Assembly (NCBI GenBank): GCA_028290465.1
Contig: JAQGJU010000033.1
Location: forward strand, 29,099-93,098
Length of the DNA stretch: 64,000 nucleotides
Source: Xanthobacteraceae bacterium
GTDB lineage: Bacteria > Pseudomonadota > Alphaproteobacteria > Rhizobiales > Xanthobacteraceae
Reading direction: 5' to 3'
The translations under genes and the position numbers were made by a program. The notes below the pieces were generated by a model. That model had not been told where the DNA came from and searched no databases. It was given only the letters and a program-made list of their open reading frames with translations. Shown here in pieces: positions 45,302 through 54,811 of the stretch (within the stretch, counting starts at the first letter, position 1; each line of letters begins with the position of its first letter).

Positions 45302-46672
45302 TTAGGCGGCAACGGCCCGGACATCCGGGCGCAACAGTTGCATCAGTTCGCGGACCGACCCCAAGTCTTCCAGCGTCGCCACCGCACCGATGATGCGTTC
45401 GATGGCAGCGGGCGGCAGACGATTATGGGCGTAGGTCCTGAATTTGGTTTCGATCTGGGCGCGCGTCAGCGGATTCTCCGCGGAGCCGCGCGGAAAATCG
45501 CAGCGCTTGACGATCTTCGTGCCGTCGAGAAGCTCAAACGCGACGACGGCCTGGACGTCTTTGAGGCTTTCATCGGCCTGGATGTCGATCAGTTCGGCGG
45601 CCGCCTTGCGCAGCACCGGATCGTCGTAACGCTCTTGGGCGAACTGTCCCAAGGTAAGGACGTGATCTTCGATGATCGCGGCGGCCGTGTAGTGGCCGGA
45701 GATCAGCGCGTCGAACTTGGCCTTGTATTTTGCCAGCTTGCCGTGGAGGTTGAACACGGTCGGTGGGACGCGAATTTTCGCGCTCTTGATATCCTTCAGC
45801 TTGAATGGCCATTCCTCCAGCGCATCGAACAGCGCGGTGTTCATGCCCTGAATCGACGAGGCCGAGGGCCAGAGCCGAAGCGCGATCTGCTGCAACTCCC
45901 ATCGCTGACCCAGATCCGCCGTGACCTGCTCGGGCTTTCCGCCGTTGGAGAACGCGATGAACAGACCGCCATCCTTCGCGGTCAGGAATTCGCGGGTGGC
46001 CAGAAAATCCTGCTCCGCCAGCAACGCCGCCATCAATCCGGAAAGCGCGCCGCGGCACTGATGAAACTTGACGGTCGGTGTGCCCCAGGCCGCGAAGGTG
46101 CCGCCGGCCTGGCTGCCGGCGAGGCCGAACGCCCGCGCCATCGCGTCGGCCGAAAAGCCGCGCAGCCGGCCGACCGCGGCGGCGGCGCCGAACGGACCGA
46201 ACACCCCCGGTCCGTGGAAGCCCCGCGCCCGAACCGCCGGATAGTCCGAACCGATGCCAACGCGCGTGGTCACTTCGAATCCGGCCGCCAGGGCGACCAG
46301 GAGATCACGACCCGAGGCGTTGTCGCGTTCCGCGATCAGCAGCGCCGGAGGAACGACTTCCGGTGTCACATGGGTCAATGTCGAGCGATGAATGTCGCAC
46401 ATGGTGACGGCGGTGATCAGATAGCCATTGAGCAGCGTCGCACCGGCCAGCGACAGATTGCTGCCGCCGATCACCGTACTCTCCGAGGACGTCGCTAAGC
46501 TGGCGGCGAACCGCGAGACCTGGCCGGTTTCCTCGCCGGCATGGCCGGCCAGCGCACAGGCCAGCGTATCCAGCAACAGATCCTTGCAGTGCTCGCGCAC
46601 GGCCGGCGGAAGGTCGGCATAGGTCAGCGAAGCCGCGAACCGCGCAAGGTGCTCCGTGGTCGTTTCCGTCAT
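45302..46672 (-). CDS. MmgE/PrpD-family protein (2-methylcitrate dehydratase-like)
   Basis: A 456-residue member of the MmgE/PrpD superfamily, which includes 2-methylcitrate dehydratase, iminodisuccinate epimerase and cis-aconitate decarboxylase. Segments such as LLLDTLACALAGHAGE, GFHGPGVFGPFGAAAAVGRL and the KFHQCRGALSG block (active-site Lys/His region) are typical. The gene lies between the ThDP enzyme and the ABC binding protein. Precise chemistry is uncertain because the superfamily is diverse. Confidence 0.88.
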   Translation of the reverse strand: MTETTTEHLARFAASLTYADLPPAVREHCKDLLLDTLACALAGHAGEETGQVSRFAASLATSSESTVIGGSNLSLAGATLLNGYLITAVTMCDIHRSTLTHVTPEVVPPALLIAERDNASGRDLLVALAAGFEVTTRVGIGSDYPAVRARGFHGPGVFGPFGAAAAVGRLRGFSADAMARAFGLAGSQAGGTFAAWGTPTVKFHQCRGALSGLMAALLAEQDFLATREFLTAKDGGLFIAFSNGGKPEQVTADLGQRWELQQIALRLWPSASSIQGMNTALFDALEEWPFKLKDIKSAKIRVPPTVFNLHGKLAKYKAKFDALISGHYTAAAIIEDHVLTLGQFAQERYDDPVLRKAAAELIDIQADESLKDVQAVVAFELLDGTKIVKRCDFPRGSAENPLTRAQIETKFRTYAHNRLPPAAIERIIGAVATLEDLGSVRELMQLLRPDVRAVAA

Positions 46673-46736
46673 CGTTTTCTCCCAAGATTCGGAACGGATT
46701 TTTTAGAGCGAACGCTCGCTCAGCCTGTTCCGTTCA

Positions 46737-48539
46737 TCAAACCAATTCATGTCGGCCGCCGAACATCGGCTTGCTGCGTCCGAGGCCGGGCAGTTCCCAA
46801 ACGCCGGCGCCGCCGGGATTGAAATCGCCGTTGATATTGGCGTCGATCAGATAGGGCCGATTGGTCGCGATGCCGGCGCGGATCGCATCGCCGAGATCGG
46901 CGGCGCGGTCGACGCTGACGCCCTCGACGCCGGCCGAGCGGGCCATGGCGGCGAAGTCGGGGTTGTACGGCAGTCCGGTTTTCGGATGTTTGAAATCGGT
47001 TGCGATCTCGCGACCCCCCAGATAGCCGCGTTGCAAGCCGCGGATCGAACCGTAAGCGTAGTTGTTCCAGACCACCCACACCACCGGGATTTCATATTCG
47101 GCAGCGGTACCGAGCACGCTGGCATGCATGAAGAAGGCGCCGTCGCCACACACCGACACACAAGGCCGATGCGGCGCCGCGAGCTTGGCGCCGAGAACAC
47201 CGGCAACGCCGAAGCCCATCGGTCCGAACCCCATAGATCCAATCAAGGAGTCCGGCCGTTTCGGCTTGCAGTATTGCAGCAGCCAATTGTGATGGATGCC
47301 GATATCGCTCACCAGGATGGCGTCTTCCGGCAGCGCGCGATCGATTTCATACGCCGCCCGTTGCGGCATGATCGGGCTGGAATCGTCGAGGAAACCCGGA
47401 GCGACGAAGGCATCCCACTGCTTGCGATAGCCGTCGATCGCGGCAAGCCAAGCCCGCCGCGACTCGGCGCGCGCCTCAGTGTCGCGACGCGATTTAACCT
47501 CAATAAGAATCTGGCGCAGGAAGGTGCGCACGTCGGCCATCAGGCCCAACGCCACCGGATAGTTGCGCGCGATCTCGTTCGGGTCGATGTCGACATGGAT
47601 CAGCTTAGTCGGCGGGATGTTGAAGGAATATCCCGGAATCCAGGAGCTCGACGTGCGATCGTCGAAACGCATGCCGAGTGCGAGCAGGACATCGGCCTGA
47701 CGCGTCGCGTGATTGGCCTGATAGTGGCCGTTGCGCGCGACCAACCCGAGCGCGAGCGGGTGCTCGAGATTGATGGCGCCGAGCCCGCTCGCCGATGCGG
47801 CAACCGGAATGTTGAGCAGTTCGGCGAGTTGCAGCAGATCATCCGCAGCACCGCCATAGCGCACACCTTGCCCGACGATGATGACAGGCCGCTCCGCGGC
47901 GAGCAGCATATCGACGGCCTTTTGCACGCCTTCCGGGTCGGCGCCGCAGCGCGACGAAATGTTGGCGTTCCACTCCTCCGGCTTCGGGGTATCTTCGTTC
48001 GCCGCTTCCTTGAAAACATCGAACGGCACATCGAGCACCACAGGGCCCGGCCGTCCGGTCATCATCGTCTTCCAGGCTTGCCGGATCGCCAGCGGGACCA
48101 TCTCGCCACGGGTCGGCTGGAACACGTGCTTGCAATAGGCCCGCACCGTGGACGGAAAGTCGGCCTGATGCTGTCGATAGGTTTCCTGGAACGCACCGCG
48201 ATTGAACTGGCTGGTCGGCACATTGCCGGTCACGGCGAGAAACGGCACGGAATCGAAATAGGCATTCGCCAAGCAGATCGGCAAATTCGCCGAGCCGGGA
48301 CCACAAGACGTGAAGGTCGCCGTCGGTTTGCCGGAAACGCGGTAATAGACGTCGGCCATGAAACCGGCGACCGACTCGTGATGCACCGAGATCGTCTTCA
48401 GCACGTCTTGCCGGTCGTACAGCGCGTCCATGAAGCTGATGATGCCGTGGCCGCATAGACCGAAAATGTATGGGACTTTTTCTCTCACCAGATAATCGGC
48501 GATGATTTCCCCGCCATTCATCGGATTCTGCACGGACAT
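46737..48539 (-). CDS. Thiamine-diphosphate-dependent enzyme (acetolactate-synthase-like)
   Basis: A 600-residue ThDP enzyme with three domains. The N-terminal PYR domain has catalytic E55 (HHESVAGFM); the central domain includes RPVIIVGQGVRYGGA; and the C-terminal PP domain has the GDGAFFMHAS...NNYAYG cofactor motif near residues 450-478. This architecture fits carboligases and 2-oxo-acid decarboxylases. The adjacent MmgE/PrpD gene and TauABC-like importer suggest a small pathway, but the substrate is not evident. It is the first gene of the leftward run, with a divergent promoter region to its right. Confidence 0.9.
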   Translation of the reverse strand: MSVQNPMNGGEIIADYLVREKVPYIFGLCGHGIISFMDALYDRQDVLKTISVHHESVAGFMADVYYRVSGKPTATFTSCGPGSANLPICLANAYFDSVPFLAVTGNVPTSQFNRGAFQETYRQHQADFPSTVRAYCKHVFQPTRGEMVPLAIRQAWKTMMTGRPGPVVLDVPFDVFKEAANEDTPKPEEWNANISSRCGADPEGVQKAVDMLLAAERPVIIVGQGVRYGGAADDLLQLAELLNIPVAASASGLGAINLEHPLALGLVARNGHYQANHATRQADVLLALGMRFDDRTSSSWIPGYSFNIPPTKLIHVDIDPNEIARNYPVALGLMADVRTFLRQILIEVKSRRDTEARAESRRAWLAAIDGYRKQWDAFVAPGFLDDSSPIMPQRAAYEIDRALPEDAILVSDIGIHHNWLLQYCKPKRPDSLIGSMGFGPMGFGVAGVLGAKLAAPHRPCVSVCGDGAFFMHASVLGTAAEYEIPVVWVVWNNYAYGSIRGLQRGYLGGREIATDFKHPKTGLPYNPDFAAMARSAGVEGVSVDRAADLGDAIRAGIATNRPYLIDANINGDFNPGGAGVWELPGLGRSKPMFGGRHELV

Positions 48540-49223
48540 AGGAACTCCTGGCTGTTTCGCTCTCGGTCGCGCGCGCGTTCATCGCGTCTGGTTCTTCTCA
48601 TATCATTATGTAGTGTTTTATATTATGGCAATACGAAAGTGCGACGAGATTGGCAGGCTGGCCAGCAACAGCGACAATGAATCGCAACGGGGCGAACCGA
48701 ACGCCGTCGCAACCGCCGCGATACGAGCGCCACATTTTCCGTAGGATCGTCTTTAATTGCGACTAAAGCGCGCGCCATCGCACCGGCGCCACGTTCTCGA
48801 TGAGGCAGCAATTGCCGCGCGCGTACCGGCGCAATGCTTCAGACCCAAGCGCCCCACCGCGATATCACGCGCGGCACAGCTACTGTGTTGCAATACTGTG
48901 GTTTGACATTCGTCAATGTGGCAACTAAAAAAGTGGAAAGCTGGAGCACAGACTCCGCAATCCGTTGCGCGCGCTATGCCGCAACGGCTCAGGGAGTGGC
49001 GACGTCCTTCGATGCAGCGCCCGCATGGACCAGCGCGCGAGTCGATCCGGAAAGGCGCGCCGCCTTTCACGGAAGCGGACCGATCGCGAAGGCCGCAGCG
49101 CATTCCGACACCCACAGGCAATCGACCGAATCTTACGCGCCCAAGCCTGTCGCGCTGTTTCGGTCCGCGCCACGTTCACGGTGTTCAGAAATTCAAAACA
49201 AACACCATCGGGGAGGAAGCCAA
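48540..49223. promoter_or_regulatory. 684-bp divergent region, promoter side of ThDP and Bug genes
   Basis: No gene is supported. An AT-rich patch at 48598-48632 (TATCATTATGTAGTG, TTTTATATTATGGC) lies 60-90 bp before the ThDP gene and is its likely promoter. A palindrome TTGAC ATTC GTCAA at 48903-48916 is a possible regulator site. The open frame from 48834 continuing into the Bug gene is not counted, because the Bug signal peptide begins at 49224. Confidence 0.4.
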
Positions 49224-50219
49224 ATGCGTCGATTGTTGTCGATTCTATTTGCTGGCGCCGTTCTCAGCATTCCAGTCGCTTCGGACGCGCAGGCTGCAAG
49301 CGACTATCCGAACCGTCCGGTTCGCTTGATCGTCGGCTTCGCGCCCGGTGGTGCGACCGATACACTCGCCCGCCTGTTGACGGGTGTGCTTAAAACCGAG
49401 ATGGGCCAGACGGTCTATGTCGAGAACATGCCCGGCGCGAGCGGCTACATCGCCTGGAAGGCCGTGTCGGGTTCAGAGCCGGATGGCTACACGCTTCTGT
49501 TGGGTGAGAACGCACTCGCGATCCGGTCCGGCTTCAAGGATCAGACGCCGGCCTTTGATCCGACCACGCAGTTGGATGCCATCGCATCGCTGGCGTATTC
49601 GCCGCTGGCTCTGATCGTGGCCAACAAGGTTCCGGCCAACACCATTCAGGAGTTGATCGCGCTGTCGCAATCTTCGCCAACCAAATTGAACTTTGCTTCC
49701 GCCGGAAGCGGCGCGGTGTCCACCTTGAACTGGGAGGTGGTCCGGGCCGGAGCAAAGATCGCGGCGGTCAATGTGCCCTATAAGGGCGGCGGACCGGCGA
49801 TGGCCGACGTCATCGCGGGCCATGTCGACATCATCATGGCGTCCACCCAGGTGGCAAAGCCGCTGGTGGAGAACAAGATGGTCAAGGCCCTGGCGGTCAC
49901 CGGCAAGCAACGCTCGCCGGCGCTGCCACAGCTGCCGACTTTGACGGAGGCCGGCATCACCCACTTCGATGTCGATCTGCGGTTCTGGTTCGGCATATTC
50001 GCGCCGAAGGGACTGCCTGGCGACGTCAAGGCAAAGCTGGAAAGTGCGCTCAAGTCAGCCATGACGTCGCCGGCCGTGCGCGATCAGTTGACCACTCTCG
50101 ATATCACGCTGTATTTCGCACCGGGGCCGGCGTTGCAGGCTCGGCTTTCGACCGAGATCAAGAACTGGAAAGCCTTCATCGAGGCCAACGCCCTCACGTC
50201 GCAGGAGGCCGGGCGGTAG
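49224..50219 (+). CDS. Bug-family tripartite tricarboxylate transporter substrate-binding protein
   Basis: A 331-residue Bug protein. The signal peptide MRRLLSILFAGAVLSIPVAS is cleaved near AQAA-SDYPNRP, followed by VGFAPGGATDTLARLLTGVL. GGGAGGAAG precedes ATG 49224. It sits directly upstream of the two-subunit molybdenum hydroxylase (4-bp gap) and probably binds that enzyme's substrate. Confidence 0.92.
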   Translation: MRRLLSILFAGAVLSIPVASDAQAASDYPNRPVRLIVGFAPGGATDTLARLLTGVLKTEMGQTVYVENMPGASGYIAWKAVSGSEPDGYTLLLGENALAIRSGFKDQTPAFDPTTQLDAIASLAYSPLALIVANKVPANTIQELIALSQSSPTKLNFASAGSGAVSTLNWEVVRAGAKIAAVNVPYKGGGPAMADVIAGHVDIIMASTQVAKPLVENKMVKALAVTGKQRSPALPQLPTLTEAGITHFDVDLRFWFGIFAPKGLPGDVKAKLESALKSAMTSPAVRDQLTTLDITLYFAPGPALQARLSTEIKNWKAFIEANALTSQEAGR

Positions 50220-50223
50220 CTTT

Positions 50224-50709
50224 ATGATGGTCGAGCGGATCGAATTCGTCGTCAACGGCGTGCAGGCGCGGGTTGAGGTCGACAGCACCACCCCATTGCT
50301 CGCCGTGTTGCGCGAGGCGTTGAACTTGCGTGGCAGCAAGTTCGGCTGCGGCACCGAGCAATGCGGGGCCTGCATGGTGCTGGTCGACGGCAAGCCGGTG
50401 TATTCCTGCACCCGGGAAGTCGGCAGCGTGGCGGGCCGGACGGTGATGACGATCGAAGCCCTGTCGCACGATGATGAACGGCATCCGCTGCAGCAGGCGT
50501 TCATCGACGAGCAGGCCGGCCAATGCGGCTATTGCCTTTCCGGCATTCTGATCTCGTCGGTTGCCCTGCTTGAGCGCAACAAGGCGCCGACTCGGGAAGA
50601 GGTCATCGCGGCGCTTGAGCCTCACCTCTGCCGATGCGGAATTCACAACCGCGCCATCCGCGCCGTACAGAAGGCCGGCACCGTCCTCGCGAGCGCGCCC
50701 TCAAAATGA
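50224..50709 (+). CDS. [2Fe-2S] subunit of a two-subunit molybdenum hydroxylase (IorA/NicA-like)
   Basis: A 161-residue Fe-S subunit with the plant-type cluster motif CGTEQCGAC...SC (about residues 41-62) and the second motif GQCGYCLSG...HLCRCGIHNR (about 98-143). It differs from the 17938 protein and lies with the IorB-type large subunit rather than with a FAD subunit. It overlaps the large subunit gene by four bases. Confidence 0.94.
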   Translation: MMVERIEFVVNGVQARVEVDSTTPLLAVLREALNLRGSKFGCGTEQCGACMVLVDGKPVYSCTREVGSVAGRTVMTIEALSHDDERHPLQQAFIDEQAGQCGYCLSGILISSVALLERNKAPTREEVIAALEPHLCRCGIHNRAIRAVQKAGTVLASAPSK

Positions 50710-52829
50710 TTTCCAACGCGCTCCCGCTCAGCCTCGTCAATAATCCTCTGCTCTCGCAATGGCTCGCGTTCGAGCGCCCCGGCGTGGTGCGGATCACCAC
50801 GGGGAAAGTGGAAATTGGGCAAGGCATCCTGACCGCCCTTACCCAGATCGCGGCCGAAGAACTCGACGTTGAGGTCGAGCAGATCCACCTTGTTTCAGGT
50901 GAAACCGACTCGTGCCCGGCCGAGGGTTTCAGCTCGGGAAGCTATTCGGTCAGCGTCGGCGGCGGTTCGTTGCGGATCGTTTGCGCCGAAGCTCGCGCGC
51001 TGTTCCTCGCCGCACTGGCCGATAGGTTGGGATGCACGACGGCCGATCTCGCTGTGGAACGCGGCCGCTTCCTCCACGCCGGCCAGGATTGCGGGCACGA
51101 CTACTGGTCGATGGCTGCGAACGTGCCGCTGGAGCGGCGAGCGCTCGGCACCACGCCGGCAAAGCGGCCCGCCGACTATCGAATCGTCGGCAGAAGCTTG
51201 CCGCGCGTCGATCTTCCGGCAAAACTACGCGGCGGTGGCTTCATCCACGACATGGCGCCGGCCGATTGCCTGCATGCCCGCGTCCTGCGCCAGCCCTGGC
51301 GAGACGCCGAACTCGTCGAGCTTGACGAAGCGGCCGTTCACAAGGCCGCCGGTGCGCCGATCGATATCCTGCGCATCGGAAATTTCGCGGCATTCACCTC
51401 GGCCAGCGAAATCGCCGTGATGCGCGCGGCCGAGACCGCCCGCCTCAAGGCGCGCTGGGCCGCAGGGCAGCAGGTCTCCGATAACATCGGCGAGGCGGCC
51501 TGGCTCAAGGCGCAACCGTCGCGAGACCGCACTGTCGAGACCCGCGGCTCAGGACAAGTAACCGCGGGCACGCCCGTCAAGGCGGATTTCTGGCGCCCTT
51601 TTCTGACCTATGGATCGATCGGACCGTCCTGCGGACTTGCCGAGTTCGCCGACGGCAAACTGAAGGTCTGGACGCATTGCCAAGGCCCCGCCGTACTTCA
51701 CGAATGGATCGCTTCCGCTCTTGGCATGACGCTCTCGGACGTCATTGTGTTTCATCGGCAAGGCGCCGGCGCCTACGGCCATAACACGGCCGACGATGCC
51801 GCTTTCGATGCGGCCTTCATCGCCACGCGGCTGCCGGGGCGAACTGTTCGTGTCATGTGGTCGCGCGAGGATGAATTCGAGGCGGCGCCCGTGAGCCCGG
51901 CCATGGCGATCGAGCTTAGCGCCGTCATCGGGCCCGATGGCCGGCCGTCGGATTGGACCACCGAGATCTGGAGCCCGCCTCACGCGCAGCGGCCGGGCAT
52001 GAACGGCAATTCCAATCTGCTGGCATCCTATGCGCTGCCCGGCGCCGTACCGCGAAAACCGATCGATGACGTAGCAGAGGATCGAGGCGGCGGCGCGACG
52101 CGCAACGCCCTTCCGATCTATGACCTGCCGCGCCACCGGCTGATCCATCACATGTTGCCGGACGTGCCGCTGCGCACGTCCTCGCTGCGCGGGCTGGGCG
52201 CCTGGGCCAACGTCTACGCTATCGAGTGCTTTGTCGACGAGTTGGCGGAAGCCGCCGGCGAGGACTCCCTATCCTATCGCCTCTCCATGCTGTCCGACCC
52301 ACGGGCCAAGCGCGTGCTCGAAACGGTGGCCGATATGAGCGGCTGGTTCGACAAGCGCAACTCCGACGACGGTTCGGCGTGCGGCATCGGCTTCGCCCGC
52401 TACAAGAACATCGCGGCCTATTGCGCCGTCATCGTCGAGGCGACCGTCGAGGAAACCGTTAGGCTGAAACGAATCTGGTGCGCCGCCGATGCCGGCCTCG
52501 TGATCAATCCCGATGGCGTGAGAAATCAGATCGAAGGCGCCATCATCCAGGGTGCGAGTTTTGTACTCCGGGAGAGCGTGCGCTTCGAGAACGGCAGGGT
52601 CGCAACCAATAGCTGGCAGGATTATCCGATCCTGCGTTTTTCGGATGTGCCCGTCATCGACATCCAGTTGGTCGACACACCGAACGAGCCGACGCTCGGC
52701 GTTGGCGAATGCGGGGTCGGTCCGGCGGGCGCGGCTATCGGCAATGCGGTCGCGAGGGCATTGGGCGTGCGCATCCGAAAGCTGCCACTGACGCGCGAAA
52801 ATATAACTTCCCAGTTGGAGCAAGCGTGA
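50706..52829 (+). CDS. Mo-cofactor subunit of a two-subunit molybdenum hydroxylase (IorB/NicB-like)
   Basis: A 707-residue Mo-binding subunit of the isoquinoline 1-oxidoreductase / nicotinate dehydrogenase B type. The N-terminal TTGKVEIGQGILTALTQIA, the SLRGLGAWANVYAIECFVDEL block, and GVGECGVGPAGAAIGNA with the catalytic Glu are typical. It begins directly with the catalytic domain: no Tat signal is seen and no cytochrome c tail follows. ATG 50706 is fixed by the 4-bp overlap with the Fe-S gene. Family members hydroxylate N-heterocycles next to the ring nitrogen. Confidence 0.9.
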   Translation: MISNALPLSLVNNPLLSQWLAFERPGVVRITTGKVEIGQGILTALTQIAAEELDVEVEQIHLVSGETDSCPAEGFSSGSYSVSVGGGSLRIVCAEARALFLAALADRLGCTTADLAVERGRFLHAGQDCGHDYWSMAANVPLERRALGTTPAKRPADYRIVGRSLPRVDLPAKLRGGGFIHDMAPADCLHARVLRQPWRDAELVELDEAAVHKAAGAPIDILRIGNFAAFTSASEIAVMRAAETARLKARWAAGQQVSDNIGEAAWLKAQPSRDRTVETRGSGQVTAGTPVKADFWRPFLTYGSIGPSCGLAEFADGKLKVWTHCQGPAVLHEWIASALGMTLSDVIVFHRQGAGAYGHNTADDAAFDAAFIATRLPGRTVRVMWSREDEFEAAPVSPAMAIELSAVIGPDGRPSDWTTEIWSPPHAQRPGMNGNSNLLASYALPGAVPRKPIDDVAEDRGGGATRNALPIYDLPRHRLIHHMLPDVPLRTSSLRGLGAWANVYAIECFVDELAEAAGEDSLSYRLSMLSDPRAKRVLETVADMSGWFDKRNSDDGSACGIGFARYKNIAAYCAVIVEATVEETVRLKRIWCAADAGLVINPDGVRNQIEGAIIQGASFVLRESVRFENGRVATNSWQDYPILRFSDVPVIDIQLVDTPNEPTLGVGECGVGPAGAAIGNAVARALGVRIRKLPLTRENITSQLEQA

Positions 52830-52862
52830 ACATGCAAAAGGACGTTTTATGAGTCGTGGACC

Positions 52863-53003
52863 TTGGATCGATCATCCTTGAACGACCTCGCCGTTAAGGG
52901 CATCACCCTCAAAGAGGTCGGCGAAGATCTGTCAAAGACCCTCGACTATTCCAAGGCCGAGGAGATCGAACTGATGGACCGGCATATAACAAGGGCGCGT
53001 TAG
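52863..53003 (+). pseudogene. Possible 3' remnant of an unidentified gene
   Basis: A 46-codon frame opening with TTG and ending at TAG 53001 has protein-like composition (VKGITLKEVGEDLSKTLDY, AEEIELMDRHITRAR) quite unlike the shadow frames here. It has no ATG or clear ribosome site. It may be the tail of a gene cut when the island inserted to its right. I do not recognise the family. Confidence 0.3.
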
Positions 53004-53060
53004 CAACACGCGTCGCAACGACTGGAAACGACACCATCCTCGCAATCTTTTTGAAAATGT

Positions 53061-53103
53061 TGGTGGGCCCGGCAGGACTCGAACCTGCAACCAGACCGTT
53101 ATG
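53061..53103 (-). repeat. 3' end of a tRNA(CAU) gene, att-like direct repeat copy 1
   Basis: On the minus strand these 43 bases read from the CAT anticodon through the variable loop, T arm (GCAGG TTCGAGT CCTGC), acceptor strand CGGGCCC and ACCA. The 5' half is absent: upstream sequence departs right at the anticodon. An identical 43-bp copy lies at 54812 in the same direction. tRNA 3' halves duplicated like this are typical marks of site-specific integration. The acceptor CGGGCCC suits tRNA-Ile(CAU) better than elongator tRNA-Met. Confidence 0.85.
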
Positions 53104-53315
53104 GGCGGCGCGACTTTGCCGGAAAAGCCGGAAGAATCTGATGAATAGTGTGGTGTTCGGGGCTATCCGTTCTTGATTGGTTGCACTGTATCGTTGGTCA
53201 ATCGTTGGTCATGAAATGGCCCCCAGGGGCCGGATCACAGACGACTGAGCATAGGGTCCACCGAAATGGTCTCCTTGGCCTACCCGCGGACGCGGGGGCC
53301 AAATACGGGCCTGGG

Positions 53316-54398
53316 CTAAGGCTCAACTCGCAATGGGAGTCCGTGGCGGCCAACTTCGTCAATTCTTACCGCAACTCGGGCGGGACGGCGAAGGCGAGAA
53401 CGTGCTGAGCTGACGACAAGCCCCAAAGTCGCAAGCGCAATGAAGGCAACGATTATATTAGCGGCGCCGAAGAGGTAAGGCGCGATCAGCGCGATCGCGC
53501 CGGTGTCGCCGCGCTCAATCATGCGAAGCGGGGCGGTTGCGAGTGCAGTCGCGCCGAACGTAAACGCCCAGTAGGAGGGGGCGAATGGCTGCTGGATGAT
53601 CCAGGGTAGAAGGCGAAGCAGCAGAAGACCCTGCAGTAGGCCGTATCCAATCAGCGCATGTGCCAAAATGTCGGGAGGGCCGCTAGTCACGCTGACATAG
53701 GCAACGGCCCCGACGACCGGAGGGGCGAGTTGGATCCCCAATGTCGGCCGCAGCGCGGGCGGCAGAGTCGCAACCGTGTACAGACGATGCAGCAGCACCG
53801 ACTCGATGGCGAGCCAGGAAAACAGACCGGCGCCGAAAGCAAGTTGCCCCCAATCGGGATATCCAAGCGAAGCCGCCACCGTCGCTACAACAAAGGAGCC
53901 GGCAACGGCGGGAAGATAGAGAACCGGTGTCGTCGTGTCCGGCTCACGACCGCCCTGCCACAGAAATCCCGTCCGCCAGAGCGCAAACGCGAGAGTGAAC
54001 GCCGCACCGCTCCCGAATGCCACTTCGCCGGCCAAAAGCGAATAAGGAAGTACACCGAGGGCGATCTCCATGGTCGCCACGCCGATAAGACCGACGAAAC
54101 AGCATTGAACCGGATGACGAGCCTCTGCGAGTGCTTCAGAAGACGCAAGGATCCACTTCAACACATAGAGAATCGTCAGGACCATCCAGACGACTGCTGC
54201 CATAAGCATCAGAGCTTCGCCCAGTATTCGGGGAAGGTGCCAGATTTCGTGCGCGGCCCGCCAGGAACCGCCAAGGCCTGCCAGGCCTAGAACGATCCCA
54301 AAAAAGGAGGCCGGAACAATAGGCAATGTGCGGCGGCTGGGTTTCTCCGCCTCGCCTGCAGTGGGCGTGGCAGGTGGTTGTAACGTCATATCGGACAC
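53316..54398 (-). CDS. TDT-family transporter (TehA/SLAC1-like)
   Basis: A 360-residue membrane protein with about ten helices, of the tellurite-resistance/dicarboxylate transporter family. The N-terminal block RRTLPIVPASFFGIVLGLAGLGGSWRAA and the later FAPSYWAFTFGATALATAPLRM are typical. These are anion channels or transporters (C4-dicarboxylates, sulfite, tellurite-linked). The gene occupies the interval between the two tRNA-derived repeats. The segment 53104-53315 holds no gene but contains the tandem pair TCGTTGGTCAA/TCGTTGGTCAT at 53191-53212. Confidence 0.85.
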   Translation of the reverse strand: MSDMTLQPPATPTAGEAEKPSRRTLPIVPASFFGIVLGLAGLGGSWRAAHEIWHLPRILGEALMLMAAVVWMVLTILYVLKWILASSEALAEARHPVQCCFVGLIGVATMEIALGVLPYSLLAGEVAFGSGAAFTLAFALWRTGFLWQGGREPDTTTPVLYLPAVAGSFVVATVAASLGYPDWGQLAFGAGLFSWLAIESVLLHRLYTVATLPPALRPTLGIQLAPPVVGAVAYVSVTSGPPDILAHALIGYGLLQGLLLLRLLPWIIQQPFAPSYWAFTFGATALATAPLRMIERGDTGAIALIAPYLFGAANIIVAFIALATLGLVVSSARSRLRRPARVAVRIDEVGRHGLPLRVEP

Positions 54399-54528
54399 CG
54401 GAGCGACAATGATCCTGATTGTGATTCGCCGAGCAAGGCGCCGCTTGCCGAGGCTTGCTGCTCTTGCGTCATTCTTGCCGTTCTATGCGCCTGAAACTTG
54501 ATTTGCGGCCAAGCCGCATGGCATCGTC

Positions 54529-54630
54529 ATGGCCTACCAGTTCGGCACCAACTGGAGCCACCACCCGACCAGGAACCATCACGGGTCCGCTGCTCAGCTA
54601 CGAGGTGCTGATCGCTTTCTTCCTCGAACC
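54529..54630 (+). pseudogene. Fragment of cytochrome bd oxidase subunit I (cydA), frameshifted
   Basis: MAYQFGTNWS is read in one frame. After a frameshift, GPLLSYEVLIAFFLEP follows in another. Together these form the conserved CydA region YQFGTNWS...GPLLSYEVLTAFFLEA. Everything before and after is missing, so about 30 codons of a 450-plus-codon gene remain. It lies between the transporter and the second tRNA fragment and marks erosion or recombination here. Confidence 0.75.
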
Positions 54631-54811
54631 CTGCGCAAAAAGACGAGGTTGCTGCGCGCCGCCGACCTTGCACCGCACTACCTGAAACCGGATATCGGCG
54701 TCTGCGTTGAGGGCGCCGCATCGCCGCGAATCAACGCCGGGTTTGACGTTCCGTATCGTTGGTCAGAAGAGAGCGGAGCGGCGTCCGCACACCGCAACCG
54801 ATTGATAAGAC

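Noticed and set aside
48834..49223. 130-codon N-terminal extension of the Bug protein
   Set aside because: It would bury the signal peptide in the middle of the protein, and a good ribosome site precedes ATG 49224.
53104..53260. Possible integrase 3' end next to the tRNA fragment
   Set aside because: The minus-strand frame ending at the tRNA copy is only about 36 codons after a stop and shows no recombinase motif.
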